From the NCBI RefSeq assembly GCF_963169125.1, contig NC_084793.1, positions 45,131,578-45,195,577 on the forward strand: a stretch of 64,000 nucleotides of DNA, read 5' to 3'. This document shows, in pieces, positions 46,355 to 56,982 of the stretch. The DNA is from Humulus lupulus (Eukaryota > Streptophyta > Magnoliopsida > Rosales > Cannabaceae). A program made the translations under genes and the position numbers. The number at the start of each line of letters is the position of its first letter. Position 1 is the stretch's first letter. Below the pieces are notes generated by a model. The model was not told the DNA's origin. It searched no databases and saw nothing but the letters and a program-made list of their open reading frames with translations.

Positions 46355-46363
46355 CTATTTATA
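46355..46363 (-). promoter_or_regulatory. TATA box of the antisense gene in C
   Basis: TATAAATAG on the minus strand, 267 bp inside the 3' LTR edge (275 bp in B). Confidence 0.75.
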
Positions 46364-46612
46364 CGTAAACAACATAGATCAATTTGAGCCATCCGATTTG
46401 GTCAGTACAAGATCCAAGGGCTATGTTTCAAAGGACAAAACGGCGGCAAAAAGTTGACAAGACAATTATTGCAGTCCTTGAAACCCGAACAGACGCCAAT
46501 TGTAATGTTCCCCGTGTCCAGTACTCGAGTAGTGGGCAGGCATGGTTTATTGCAATAGAAGTTTAAAAGTCCCTACTGTGTAGGTCAGAAGGTGACGTCA
46601 TAAACCACGAGT

Positions 46613-46630
46613 GAGGACTTGGGGGGCAAA
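46613..46630 (+). promoter_or_regulatory. polypurine tract of C
   Basis: GAGGACTTGGGGGGCAAA directly before the right LTR. Confidence 0.88.
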
Positions 46631-47322
46631 TGTGTATCCTAATTTCAGCACGAGTCTTTCACTCAGATCGTGTACAGCTGGCAAAATAAATGCATGGAAG
46701 AAATAGCCAGTGAGTCCATGTATTCTCCACGTAGACAGCACGATTTTCATGATGGTTGTACGAGCTAGGGATGCATAAATTGATAAGTGCGAGCTTATAA
46801 TATTTATAAGGCCCGACCTCCATAGTACGAGCTCGACGGTATATCCAGCTCGTGGCAACTTGTAGATATGGCGTGTCTGCGGATCCCCGAAGACCCGGAT
46901 ACTTTATACGATCGTTTATGGCCAGCCTGTGATATTTAATGTCCTAGATATTTGGAGACTATTTATTTCATGATCAGATCATATCCTAGTATAAATGGGA
47001 ATATTTCATATTAAGTGTAATAAATATGCAAATCCCTGATTGACTCACGCGGTTACCCAAACCTGTCCAAGGAATTTCTCTATAAATACTGAGAATATTG
47101 GACAGGAAAAGGGGACGATTTTCTGTAATACCGAAACTCTGTCAAAATCTAGTGAGAAAAACAGTAATAATATAGACTCGTGGACTAGGTGGATTTTAAC
47201 CACTGAACCACATAAAAAGACCAGGGTTCTTGAGAGTTATTTTCTTACTTCGGTTTATCATCAAGCACTAATTCAACCTTGTTATTTTCTTAATTCACTA
47301 TTGGCAAAAAACCGCATCAACA
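46631..47322 (+). repeat. 3' LTR of element C, 692 bp
   Basis: TGTGTATCC to CGCATCAACA. TATA box CTATAAATAC near 47081. Related to the LTR of A. Confidence 0.9.
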
Positions 47323-48201
47323 CAAACATACTCTTACATTCCTGTTCGATTATAGAAGAAGCTACAATGGGCGAACAGGTTCCTCTTTTTCCGTGTGGAG
47401 GCTTAGAAACGAACAAGTTTCTCATATAAACCTTGCATGTTTTTGGCATGTTATTCTAGTCCTTCTTTGGTTGTGTTCGCTTCTAGTAATGACATAGAAA
47501 CAAATAAAATTCCACATGCTAGCTTTGCAAGGTTTCTGAGTCCTCTTCTTTTCCTGTTCGCCTAGTATAGGCCATTATGGGCGAACATGTTTCCTTTGTC
47601 AAATACCTGGGGTTGCCTACTACTTGTTCACCTTTGGAGTGTATGCTCAAGTGCACAATTGTTTTCGAGGATTTATAGTTTATACTCATAGGTGAACATA
47701 TTGCATTTGGGGGATAAAAGCAAACAAGTTTTCTGATTGTAGACTCTACCATATTTGTGTAGTTTCTATTTGCATTTGTTATGCATAAGCGAGTGAACAG
47801 ACAAGTTTTTCGAGGTGTACATGTATTTTGATACCCATTTATTCCATTAGGGTTCTAAATAGCTTATTTATCACTCTTACTATCTTGACTGAGCCGCCGC
47901 CATAGGTGGATATTTTCTTGAACTGCCGTGATCGCTCCACCTTGCAAATGGGACGAATATGAACACAATTAAGTGAAATTATTTTCCACATAGATATGCG
48001 ATTTGTCTTGGACGAATATGGTGTTTTTTTACGATATGCAATTGAATCGCAGATGGCCTGGGTACAAACGAACAGGTAGACTGATCTAGCCCTTGATGAC
48101 GTTGGAGGTTTTTTGGATGGTTTCACAAAAGTCTTTATTTATAGACTTCGTCAGATTGAATCTCTTCTTCTTGAATCTGCTCTTTCAATGAAAGCATCAA
48201 T
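47323..48201 (-). other. right internal piece of D with primer-like block
   Basis: It continues the GCGAACA-rich sequence (hairpin-like at 47343-47377) and ends, at 48181-48198, in TGATGCTTTCATTGAAAG on the minus strand, a degenerate form of the primer block in B and F. The frame at 47839-48126 is open but has no recognisable motif. Confidence 0.55.
47555..47587. repeat. 33-nt hairpin, copy 5
   Basis: Nearly identical to copy 2 though about 12.6 kb away across two insertions; arms TGTTCGCCTA and GGGCGAACA. Confidence 0.8.
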
Positions 48202-48474
48202 CTGTTGATGCGATTTTTCACCAACAGGGATTAAGAAATCTGAAATAGAGAGATTAGACTTATAATAAACTGAAAGTATGAACACACAAGATTTTACGTG
48301 GTTCAGTGGTTAAAATCCACCTAGTCCACGAATCACTCTTATTTTTGTTGAGGAATTGTGGTGGACAACAAGTCATTCCCTTTATATTTATAGCGAATTG
48401 TGGTGGACAATATTGGGTAACCGTATAATAAAAGGTAACTTACAAGATTAGGTAACTTCCCAGAGAATGTCGAA
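48202..48474 (-). repeat. truncated minus-strand LTR fragment
   Basis: It begins TGTTGATGCG. The R/U5-like block (TGGTTCAGTGGTTAAAATCC) and TATAAATA complement (about 48384) match the LTR family of A and C in reverse. It ends abruptly at the plus-strand gag of E. Confidence 0.7.
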
Positions 48475-50600
48475 AGGAGACAAAGTGGGTCCCACCGATC
48501 TAGATCCCACAGAAATAATCGCCCTAACGTGAGTTTTTATGTCAGAACGGCAACCCCGTGCTCAACGCCATCTGGACAGACTCCTAGAAACAACCAACCT
48601 GCCAGCAATTGCAGGAATGAACAGATGGCTCACGCCCCCAGGAATCAGCCCAGTCAAGTAGAAGAGTGGAACTCCCCACGAGCAAGGACAGCATCAAGAA
48701 GAGTGGAGGTCCTTTCAAATCCCTCAGCGCCTCGACCAGTGGTCTAGACGCAAAGAAATGGGAGGTCATTGCCATAAATTCATGACATAAGGGTGGATAA
48801 TGGGCGAGCTAGCCTAGTACGTCCTGATGGGAGGCACATCGCCTCACCAATAAGGCACCTTCCATCACCTATACGCCATTCGACACCCCCACAATTTCAA
48901 AGAAATGTTCCAGCTCGCGAGAACAACATGAGAAATTCTGCACCCGCAGAAGATACATGCATCCCACGACCTCAACCACAAGCAGTAAGTTTTGTAAACG
49001 ATAGCTATTGGACAGAAATTCATCGTAGGGGCAGGTCAAAGAACATTCGCAATAACTCCCAAAGGCAAGAAAGTGATCTGAGAAATCAGTTGAGCTCAAC
49101 TCAAAGTTTACATTCCAACTCTCAGTCCGATTTGTGTGAACAATTGAACGCTTAGAGAGGACAGCTAGCCTATAACAACGATATGAGTTATAATCAGGCA
49201 ATGGGAGATCCATAAATTGTGTGTGACAATAGGAATGTCCCAGATAACCGAGCTCCAGCTTGGAGGGACAATAATCTGTATAACGCGTAGAACAGTATGG
49301 GAGCTGATAGCCAGTTCCCAAATAACCTGGAGATGAAGGATCTAGCCCTTAAATGACTGGCTCTGATGGAGGAACAGATGAAAAGACTTTTATTCGGGAA
49401 AAATGTGGACGACTGTGATTCTAATGAGGAGCTCAACCCATTTTCTCCCCACATTGCAGCAGCTACATATCCCATTGGCTTAAAAATGCCAAACATGCCC
49501 ATGTGCGATGAAACCACCGACCCTTCGAACCATTTCGAGACCTTCAACACTTTGATGAGACCCCATAACGCTATGTCCCAACCACGACCTATGTTGTGTC
49601 TTGTTCCCAGCCACGTTGACAGGACCAATCAAATTATGGTTCAAAAAGTTTAAAAGGCACTCGATCACTTCCTGAAAATAGTTATCGACCAAGTTCAAAT
49701 AGCAATTTTGAGCTGCGAAAGAAGTTCAAGTAGAGGCCAACTCCCTGGCCAATATAAAACAGCAACCGGATGAATCCCTTAAGGCATACATCAATCAGTT
49801 CACAAACATAGTAGCTCAAGCTAGGGACGTTGATGATACCAAGCTCATGTCCATGCGGTCAGGAATCATTGTAGGAGATGAATTGTGGAAGGAACTCCAA
49901 AGAAAAGGAGTAAAAAGTACAAACGAGCTCTTGGCCCGAGTTTAGGAATGGATCAATCTGGAGGAAGCAGAGTTTACGGTCGCTAGAACTAGCCAAAAAC
50001 CCATTCATCCCCTTGGAGCAGCGATGGGTGTTGTTGCCATGGCTCTGCCCATTGCCTATAACAACCAATCAGGGGATAACAAAAGAAAGGGGAATGGAAA
50101 AGGCAACCAGACCTGGTCCAAGAAGAATAAGCCTGGAGAAAAATACACTTCCATATTCACAGCGTATACCGACCTAGCAGATACACAGTAACATATCTAT
50201 CTAGCTAATTCTGCCTGTCTTCATGGAAGAAGCCAGAGCCCCTGAAACACCAGCGGGCAAAGACAGATTCGGCCAATTTTTTTCGTTTTCATAACGACAT
50301 TGGCCATAACACTGATAATTGCCTTCAATTGAAGGATGAGAATGAGACGCTCATCCGAGCTGGGCCGTTAGCTCAGTATGCTCAGAACAGGGTAGATACC
50401 ATTCCTCCAACTATGCAGAGCCCTCAACCAGCTCAAGGACACCAAGAAACTCCACCTCCAGCTCTCCCACCTCCAAGCAACCAGATTATTCCTCCTTTTG
50501 TTGAATGAAGAGATATAGCCACCATTACGGGCAACCCTCATCTGGTGGGCACAAGCAATGAGACTCAAAAGAGACACATTTAGGATCTGAAGACTCATGA
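48475..50600 (+). pseudogene. gag of element E
   Basis: The first recognisable part (VRTATPCSTPSG) matches element A near 5840. It is Pro/Arg/Ser-rich to about 49300. The capsid-like domain starts at 49366 (MEEQMKRLLFGKNVDDCDSN, then PHIAAATYPIGLKMPNMP) and continues in another frame after 49650. The zinc knuckle near 50280 reads FRFHNDIGHNTDNC: the first Cys is Phe, the second ligand His. More than six stops and several frameshifts. Confidence 0.82.
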
Positions 50601-50639
50601 GGGTGTAGTATTCACCCTAGAATAGAGGTTATCAAAACA

Positions 50640-50879
50640 ACAACGATTGGATAAACAACCAATCACTTTCACAGAAGAGGACACTAGCCACGTCCAATTC
50701 CCGCATAATTATCCGCTAGCGATAACCATTTAGCTCGCGAATTGGAGGGTGTGAAGAATCTTGATTGATAATGGAAGCTCGATAGACGTGCTATTCAGGT
50801 CCACGCTAGTAAAGATGAGGCTGTCAATAGTCGATCTTAAAGCAACCCCCATGACTCTCTACGAATTTTTGGCAGATGG
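50640..50879 (+). pseudogene. protease of element E, 5' half
   Basis: It includes LIDNGSSIDVLFRSTLVKM (active site Asp-Asn-Gly) and DLKATPMTLYEF, then is cut by the LTR at 50880. About 55 codons that follow in A and B are absent on the other side. Confidence 0.8.
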
Positions 50880-52807
50880 TGTAATGACCTAACTATTTCT
50901 AAGACCTTGGACCATTAGAACTACTAGACATAGCTACTATTTTGGGAAAGATACATAAGAAATAATATAACTTTATTAAATCCCAAAATATTGTATCAAA
51001 TACATAATAATAGAAAATATGGCATGGGTACCCATTGTTTAAAAGAAAAACAATCAATTGTTTAAAAAAAACTAAATGCGGAAAATACATAGAAACATAA
51101 TTTAAAAAAAAAACTAAAAACAACGTCATCCTCGATCGACACGCAGTCCGCTCATCCTCAACACACAAGCCAAGCTACCAAGAATCTTTCCGCCTCCGTA
51201 TCTAGTTTCCTGCATCACACTAAAATAAAATAAAGGAATGAGCCTAATGCCCAGCAAGGAAAATCTACTAAAAACATATATCGCAAACATAAGCATAATA
51301 AAATCATAAGACTATCTAAAACATATACCATATAAGCATACACTATAAAACATATGACTATAAAAATATATATCATATAGGACTACAATATTAATGGCCA
51401 TTAACTCATTAACATGGCATGTGATAAACCATCTAGGTCCTCTTTCTAATATATGAGGTAGGTTAGATCACATGGTAGTATATGATAACCCATCTAGGTC
51501 CCCTATTTAATATATGAGGTAAGGTAAATCATAACTCTAAACCATGAAAATGATAAACACTAGGGCTTGCTAGCTAAGCAACTATGAGCCCTAGATAACA
51601 TAAAAACATAACGTAACATATTATAACATAAACTTATCATAACATATTATACATAAACATAACATATAGGCATAACATATCATACAAACATACAAGATCT
51701 ATCCTATTTTCCTTACCAACACCAAGATATTTGAGAACAAAGACGGGATTTGGAACACTCCTAAAACCAACAATACAAATGGTGAGTATTTCTAAAGAAT
51801 AAAGAATGAATGTGGAACTAAACCATTAAGAAGAAACTTACCATGAAAGAACTTAAGTTTCAAGAACCTAATCAAGAATCAATAACGAAAGTTAGGATCT
51901 AAATAAAAGAAACTAAGAAAACTAAAGAGGTTTAAAGAATAGGAATACCTTAGTTGACCTTATGGATTAGTCTAACTTCAATACTGAAATACACTAATCC
52001 TCACTTCCCAAGTATTTTATAAAGCTCAAGAATGGGAAAGCTTTTTCCCAACACAAGTGTTTATCACTCTTATGGTCTCACTAGCACCTTGGAGTCTCTG
52101 ATCACAGCTTGAAGAATAAGAGGAAGGGCTGGGTACTAGGTCCTATTTATAGAGTTCTAGGAATAAATATCTTCTTTTAGGCTTTGAATAAAAATAACGA
52201 ATATTAAATGAAAATATTTGAATATTCGTTAGTCAAAGGCTTAGGACTCGATCAAATCATTCAGAGGTAGGTCTAAGGAGTCAAAGCTTGTTTTAAAAAT
52301 AAAAAAAAATAGAATCCTAATTTCTAACTTCCTAAATCTCGTAACTCTAAACTCACCTGTAGTAAAATTAACATAACTGGAGCTGTAGAACTCTGATTTA
52401 GACCATCTTTATACTGTTAGAAAGCTAATTCAATTATCTACAACTTTTTAGAAATAATATTTTTCTAAATTCATAATATAACTGGGTCAAAAATATGTCG
52501 GAAGTTACAGTACCCTAAAGTTACGAAAAATCTATTTAATTATCTAAATAACAACCTAATCCACAATTATCTTAACTAACCATAAAATAACAAACTCTAA
52601 TTCCCTAATAATCATGCTTATGACAAGTGTCATATTCTTATTGGATTCATCTAAACCTTAGGTTATAATAAACAATAAACCTAGGACTAGCAATATTAAT
52701 CAAACCTTATGTTATAATTAATATTCTTAAGCTATAGGTTAAACGTATAAAATCTATAATCATTGCTACGAGTGTTCGACTAAGTCCCGACTTGAACCAA
52801 AATCCAC
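50880..52807 (-). repeat. solo LTR (chromovirus type), 3' end intact
   Basis: The left edge is TGTAATGACC; read on the minus strand this is the LTR end ...GGTCATTACA. TATA box complement near 52146-52154 (CTATTTATAG). The right edge is near 52807 but not a clear TG/CA border, and no duplication is found, so this end is probably deleted. No gene inside. Confidence 0.65.
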
Positions 52808-53142
52808 GGTAACTATAAAGTTCCCATCGTCCTCGGGGATATGTATTGCAAAAGGGGACCAGCTCCTTGTCAGGGAATGCTATAGCATTTCCATGAGGGG
52901 AAAATCACAACCTGGGCAGCAGGCCATGGTGATAATTGAATAAAATGAGGAGCCTCAAGCAATGGTAGTTGTTGGAGAGGTGGAAGAACCTCAGATAGCA
53001 GAAAATGAGGTCACCCAACCAAAGGAAATAGATCCAAGGATAGGTGAAGACCAATCTGAGGTCCAGGCCTTAGAAGAGCTAGAAGAGGTAATCCTCGATC
53101 CAAAAACTCCTTCAAGAGTTGTAAAGATCAGAAATAATCTAA
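52808..53142 (+). pseudogene. protease end and acidic linker of E
   Basis: It resumes at KFPSSSGICIAKGDQLLVRE and REC-YSISMRGK, matching B (KFPTLSGIGTLKGDQLAGRE). The acidic linker follows (EIDPRIGEDQSEVQALEELE) and ends at a TAA at 53151 in this frame, while RT opens at 53143 in another. Confidence 0.75.
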
Positions 53143-54290
53143 ATGTTGAATAAAATAAAAGAACTGATTGAGTTCCTGAAGAAAAACCTCGACATCGTCA
53201 CCTGGTCACACGCAGACATGGTAGGAATCAGTCCAAATGTGATTATGCACACATTGAATTTGGAGAGAAATGTGCCTGCAAAGCAACAGAAATGGAGAAT
53301 TTTGGGAAAAGAGCGAGGATAAGCTCTAGAAGAAGAAGTAGCTCGCCTACTAAAATGTGGATTCATTAGGGAGGGAAAATATCTGACCTGGATAGCCAAT
53401 CCCATTCTGGTTCTGAAACCAAATGGGAAATGGAGAACCTGCATTGACTTCTTCAACCTCAACAAAGCCTGACTGGAAGACTATTTTCCCTACCAAGAAT
53501 AGATCAGCTAGTTGATGCCACGACTGGCCACAAGCTCTTGTCCTTCATGGACGCATATTCTGGATATAACCAAATCACGATGAACCCTGCGGACCAAGAG
53601 CACACCAGCTTCATGACTGAGCACAATGTATACTTCCACAAAGTCATGTCATTCGGGCTAAAGAATGCTGGAGCAACGTATCAGAGGCTGGTCAACAAAA
53701 TTTTCGTTGACCAGATCGGAAAGAACATGGAAGTGTATGTTGATGATATGCTTGGAAAATCAAAAACTTCTAGTAACCATGCATCCGATCTGGGAGAATG
53801 TTTCAGCGTGCTGAGGAAGTATAATATGAAGCTAAATCCCTAGAACTGTACCTTCAGGGTCTTTTCGGGTAAATTTTTGGGTTTCATAGTAAACTCGAGG
53901 GGGAATGAGGCAAATCCTAAAAAGATAATATCATTGTTAGAGATGTCATCGAGGAGATTGCGGAAAGAATTCCAAAGCCTAATTGGAAAAGTCGCGTCAT
54001 TAAATTGGTTTGTATCCAAGTCCACATACAAAAGTCTCCCCTTCTATAATCTGCTTAGGGGAAATAGAAAATTCGAATGGATAGAAGAATGTGAACAAAC
54101 ATTTCAAGATCTGAAAAAGTATCTAGCTAAACCCCCCATATTGTCAAAACCAGTTGTTGGGGAGTGTCTATACCTATACCTAGCAATAACGGAGAACGCA
54201 GTTAGCTCTATATTAATTCGAGAAGAAAATCGGGCACAAAAACCAATGTACTACATAAGCAAGAGGCTTCTGGGAGCTGAATCCTAGTAC
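53143..54290 (+). pseudogene. reverse transcriptase of E
   Basis: Starts near MLNKIKELIEFLKKN. FMDAYSGYNQI and YVDDMLGKS are kept (53547 and 53738). Damage: TAA near 53320, TGA near 53470 with a one-base loss close by, TAG near 53842, TAG at 54285. The first RNase H start (AVSSILIREENRAQKPMYYI) is near 54200. Confidence 0.88.
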
Positions 54291-55035
54291 CCTCTGATTG
54301 AGAAGCTCGCGTTCTATCTGATTTTGGCCTCAAGGAAGCTCAGGCCATATTTTCAATCCCACACCATACACGTCTTAACTGATCAACCTTTAAGGCAGTT
54401 TGAGATATTATATAAGCCATAAACAGCAATAGAAGACCAAGCGCTCGAGACGTCTGTTGAAGTGGGCTATCAAACTCAGTCAGTTTAAGATATTACATAA
54501 GCCACAAACATCAATAAAGGGCCAAGCGCTCGCTGATTTCATAGCTGAATGTACTGGGTTCCATGACAAGCCTATGAGGGAACCGATACAAGAATTGTGG
54601 AAATTATTTGTTGACGGATCATCCAACAAACACAGATCCAGAGCTGGAATAATCCCGATCACACCTAAAGGACATTGCTTCCATACAACTCTCAGATTCG
54701 GCTTCGAAGCATCCCATAACGAAGTGGAGTACGAGGCTTTGTTGGCTGGAGTTCGAGTAGCAAAGGAGCTGAGGGCGAAAGCAATCCAATACTTTAGAGA
54801 TTCTCAACTCGTGGTTAATCAAGTGTTAAGGGAGTATCAAGCTCGAGGAATCAAAATGACAACTTATCTAGCTAAAGTAAAAAGTGAGCTATCATAATTT
54901 GAGTTCTATTCCATCGAGCAAGTCCGTCGCGAGCAGAATACCAATGCAGATGCTCTAGCCCGACTCGCCACAACCAAAGAAGCAAACACATTGAATGTGG
55001 TCCTGGTGGAGTTCTTGGACGAGCCAAGCATATAA
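54291..55035 (+). pseudogene. RNase H domains of E
   Basis: The end of the first RNase H (HVLTDQPLRQ) is followed by a local rearrangement (54400-54532). The second, archaeal-type RNase H begins at about 54595: ELWKLFVDGSS, HNEVEYEALLAGVRVAK, FRDSQLVVNQV and NADALARLA, so Asp, Glu, Asp, Asp are present. A TAA at 54895 and others interrupt it. Confidence 0.85.
54400..54532. repeat. imperfect direct duplication in RNase H region
   Basis: About 49 bp at 54400-54448 (TTTGAGATATTATATAAGCC start) is repeated at 54484-54532 (TTTAAGATATTACATAAGCC start), both ending CCAAGCGCTCG. Other Tat copies have one. Confidence 0.85.
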
Positions 55036-55079
55036 GAAAAAGTAAGCGAGGTTAGAATGATTCATGAAAGACCGACCTA

Positions 55080-56283
55080 GATGACCTCGATAGTAAAATA
55101 CCTCATGTCTAGAAAATTTCTTGAAGACCACAAAGATGCTCGAAAGTTGTTGTACCAGGTTCTGCTGTATATTATGGTCAAGGGGATTCTATACAGGCGA
55201 GGCCATTCCATGCCTCTTCTAAGATGTGTTCTTCCCGTAGAAGAATGAGTTATCCTAAAAGAAATCCACGAGGGATTCTGTGGAGACCACGCTGGGGGCC
55301 AAAAGTCTGGCCTTGAAGGTGCCAAGGCAGGGCTATTTTTGGGCCACACTAAAGAAGGGCTCGACGTCATATGTACTAAAATGTGACAAGTGCCAATGCT
55401 TTGCCACTGTTGCTCGAGCTGCACCCATGGAGTTAACCATAATCTCTTCTCCTTGGCCATTTGCAATTTGGGGAATCGATCTGATTGGTTTGTTGCCTAC
55501 TGGAAAATGAGGAGTTTTCTATGCGACGGTTGTGATTGACTATTTTATGAAGTGGGTCAAGGCGAAGCCACTGGTGACTATAACCTCAAAGAGAGTACTG
55601 GACTTCGTAGTGAAGAACATCATATGTCATTTTGGACTCCCAAAAAATATAGTGTCAAACAACATAACTCAATTTGATAGAGATCTATTCAAGAATTTAT
55701 GCAAGAAATACGTCGTGATTAAAAGTTTATCTTCCACAGCATACCCACAGACCAATGGGCAGGACAACGCAGTAAACAAGACTTTAAAGGTGAGTCTAAA
55801 GAAATGACTAGAGGATGCTAAAGGACTATGGCCTGAACAACTCCCACAAGTTCTCCGGGCCTGTAGGACTTTACATCGCACCTCAACTAGGCACACTCCC
55901 TTCTCCCTAACCTTTGGAAGTGAATCCATGCTCCCAGTTGAAACTCTGGTTACGTCACACAGACAAAGGACCTCTGACCAGGAATGGAATGGCAGAGCGA
56001 CGGGAAGAATCTCAGTTGCAGCTCGCCCATTACCAACAAAGGATGGCACGTTACTTTAATTCAAAGGGCAGAGAACAAAGACTCAAACTGGGAGACTTGG
56101 TGCTTCGAAGAGTATTCCTAGCCAACAAAGACCCTAAAGATGGCGTACTTGGGCCAAATTGGGAAGGATTCGATCAAATTGTGGAAATTTTACAAGAAGG
56201 GACCTTAAAACTAGCTCGGCTAAATGGAGAAGGGGTTCCACAAACTTGGAATGCCTTGCATCTAAAAAAAGTACTACCAGTAA
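55080..56283 (+). pseudogene. integrase of E, catalytic residues lost
   Basis: The zinc module is split by a frameshift (EIHEGFCGDHAGG, then CDKCQCFATVARAAP at 55380). The core has WGIDLIGLLPTGK (first Asp present), but the second motif reads IVSNNITQFD (Asp to Asn) and the third QTNGQDNAVNK, with Asn where B has Glu. C-terminal part 55985-56283: QLQLAHYQQRMARYFN, GDLVLRRVFLANKDPKDG and LGPNWEGFDQIVEI, with a run of seven A at 56263 shifting the frame just before the natural stop (TAA 56281). Confidence 0.85.
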
Positions 56284-56316
56284 TAGGAAATTTGGTTAGG
56301 ATTCATTTATATTACC

Positions 56317-56934
56317 TGTTTACCCAAAAAACAGTTGCTGATGACGTGGCGAGAATTTCTCACACGTGGTTGACACGTGGCAAAAGTACTGCTCGACTAT
56401 CGACCAGAAGCACACCGCATCGTCAGGTTAATTTTTAATACGACCAGGCTGGTTGTACAACCTGATTTATTTCCTTCTTAAGCTGTAATCTTATAATAAC
56501 TGCATTGAATATTTCTTCATTATTATCTTGATACGTGATTATTAAGGAAAGATAAGGCACGTGGGCATGTGTAACCCTCCTTGAGCCTATAAATATGCAT
56601 GAAATAGCTCAAGGAAGGGACTTTTTGACTTTTGATTCCTGTGTCATTTTACAAAATATTGAGAGAGAAAAAGAGCTATAGTGAATTGTCCATCGTCTTA
56701 TTGTAATACATTCAAGGTTTGTGAAACTCAAGAACCCTAGTTCTTTGATCACGACTTTGAGATTCAATAATAACTATATCACTAAGTGGACGTAGGTCAT
56801 TACCATTCTTTGGGGCCGAACCACTATAATTCCTTGGTGTTTTCTTCCTTTCTGTTAGATTATCTTTTTCAATTGTCATTCTATTTTTTGTCGTACATTT
56901 GACTCCGTGTCGTTGGCCAAATCGAGGGTCAACA
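56317..56934 (+). repeat. 5' LTR of element F, 618 bp
   Basis: TGTTTACCC to GAGGGTCAACA. TATA box CTATAAATATG at about 56586. Three ACGT-core motifs near its start (56343, 56363, 56374). The start is inferred from TG and the fit with related LTRs; the partner is outside. Confidence 0.78.
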
Positions 56935-56937
56935 TTC

Positions 56938-56955
56938 TGGTGCTTTCATTGAGAG
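56938..56955 (+). promoter_or_regulatory. putative primer-binding site of F
   Basis: TGGTGCTTTCATTGAGAG, three bases after the LTR; identical to B. Confidence 0.75.
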
Positions 56956-56982
56956 TTTGGGAAAAAACTGTTAAAAAATCTG

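Larger units (their letters stand above)
41536..47322 (+). mobile_element. Tat-type element 'C', internally deleted
   Basis: CAAAC flanks both ends (41531-41535 and 47323-47327). Left LTR: only the first ~122 bp remain, joined directly to the end of integrase. The antisense gene, polypurine tract and full right LTR are kept. It is inserted in element D. Confidence 0.9.
33266..48201 (-). mobile_element. non-coding LTR element 'D', split by two insertions
   Basis: LTR at 33266-34278, polypurine tract, then internal sequence in pieces 34279-38732, 41453-41535 and 47323-48201 that share the GCGAACA words and hairpins. A primer-like block ends it at 48198. About 5.4 kb of internal DNA has no gag or pol, as in LARD-type non-autonomous elements. 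Caveat: the LTR fragment at 48202 does not match the one at 33266, so the right boundary may belong to another element. Confidence 0.55.
48475..56316 (+). mobile_element. Tat-type element 'E', truncated and decayed
   Basis: Gag, protease, RT, two RNase H domains and integrase on the plus strand; 5' LTR and gag start are missing, and F is inserted after pol. A solo LTR interrupts the protease. Same family as A by gag and protease similarity. Confidence 0.88.

Noticed and set aside
47839..48126. 95-codon minus-strand frame in element D
   Set aside because: No recognisable domain, no conserved partner in the window; left as non-coding.
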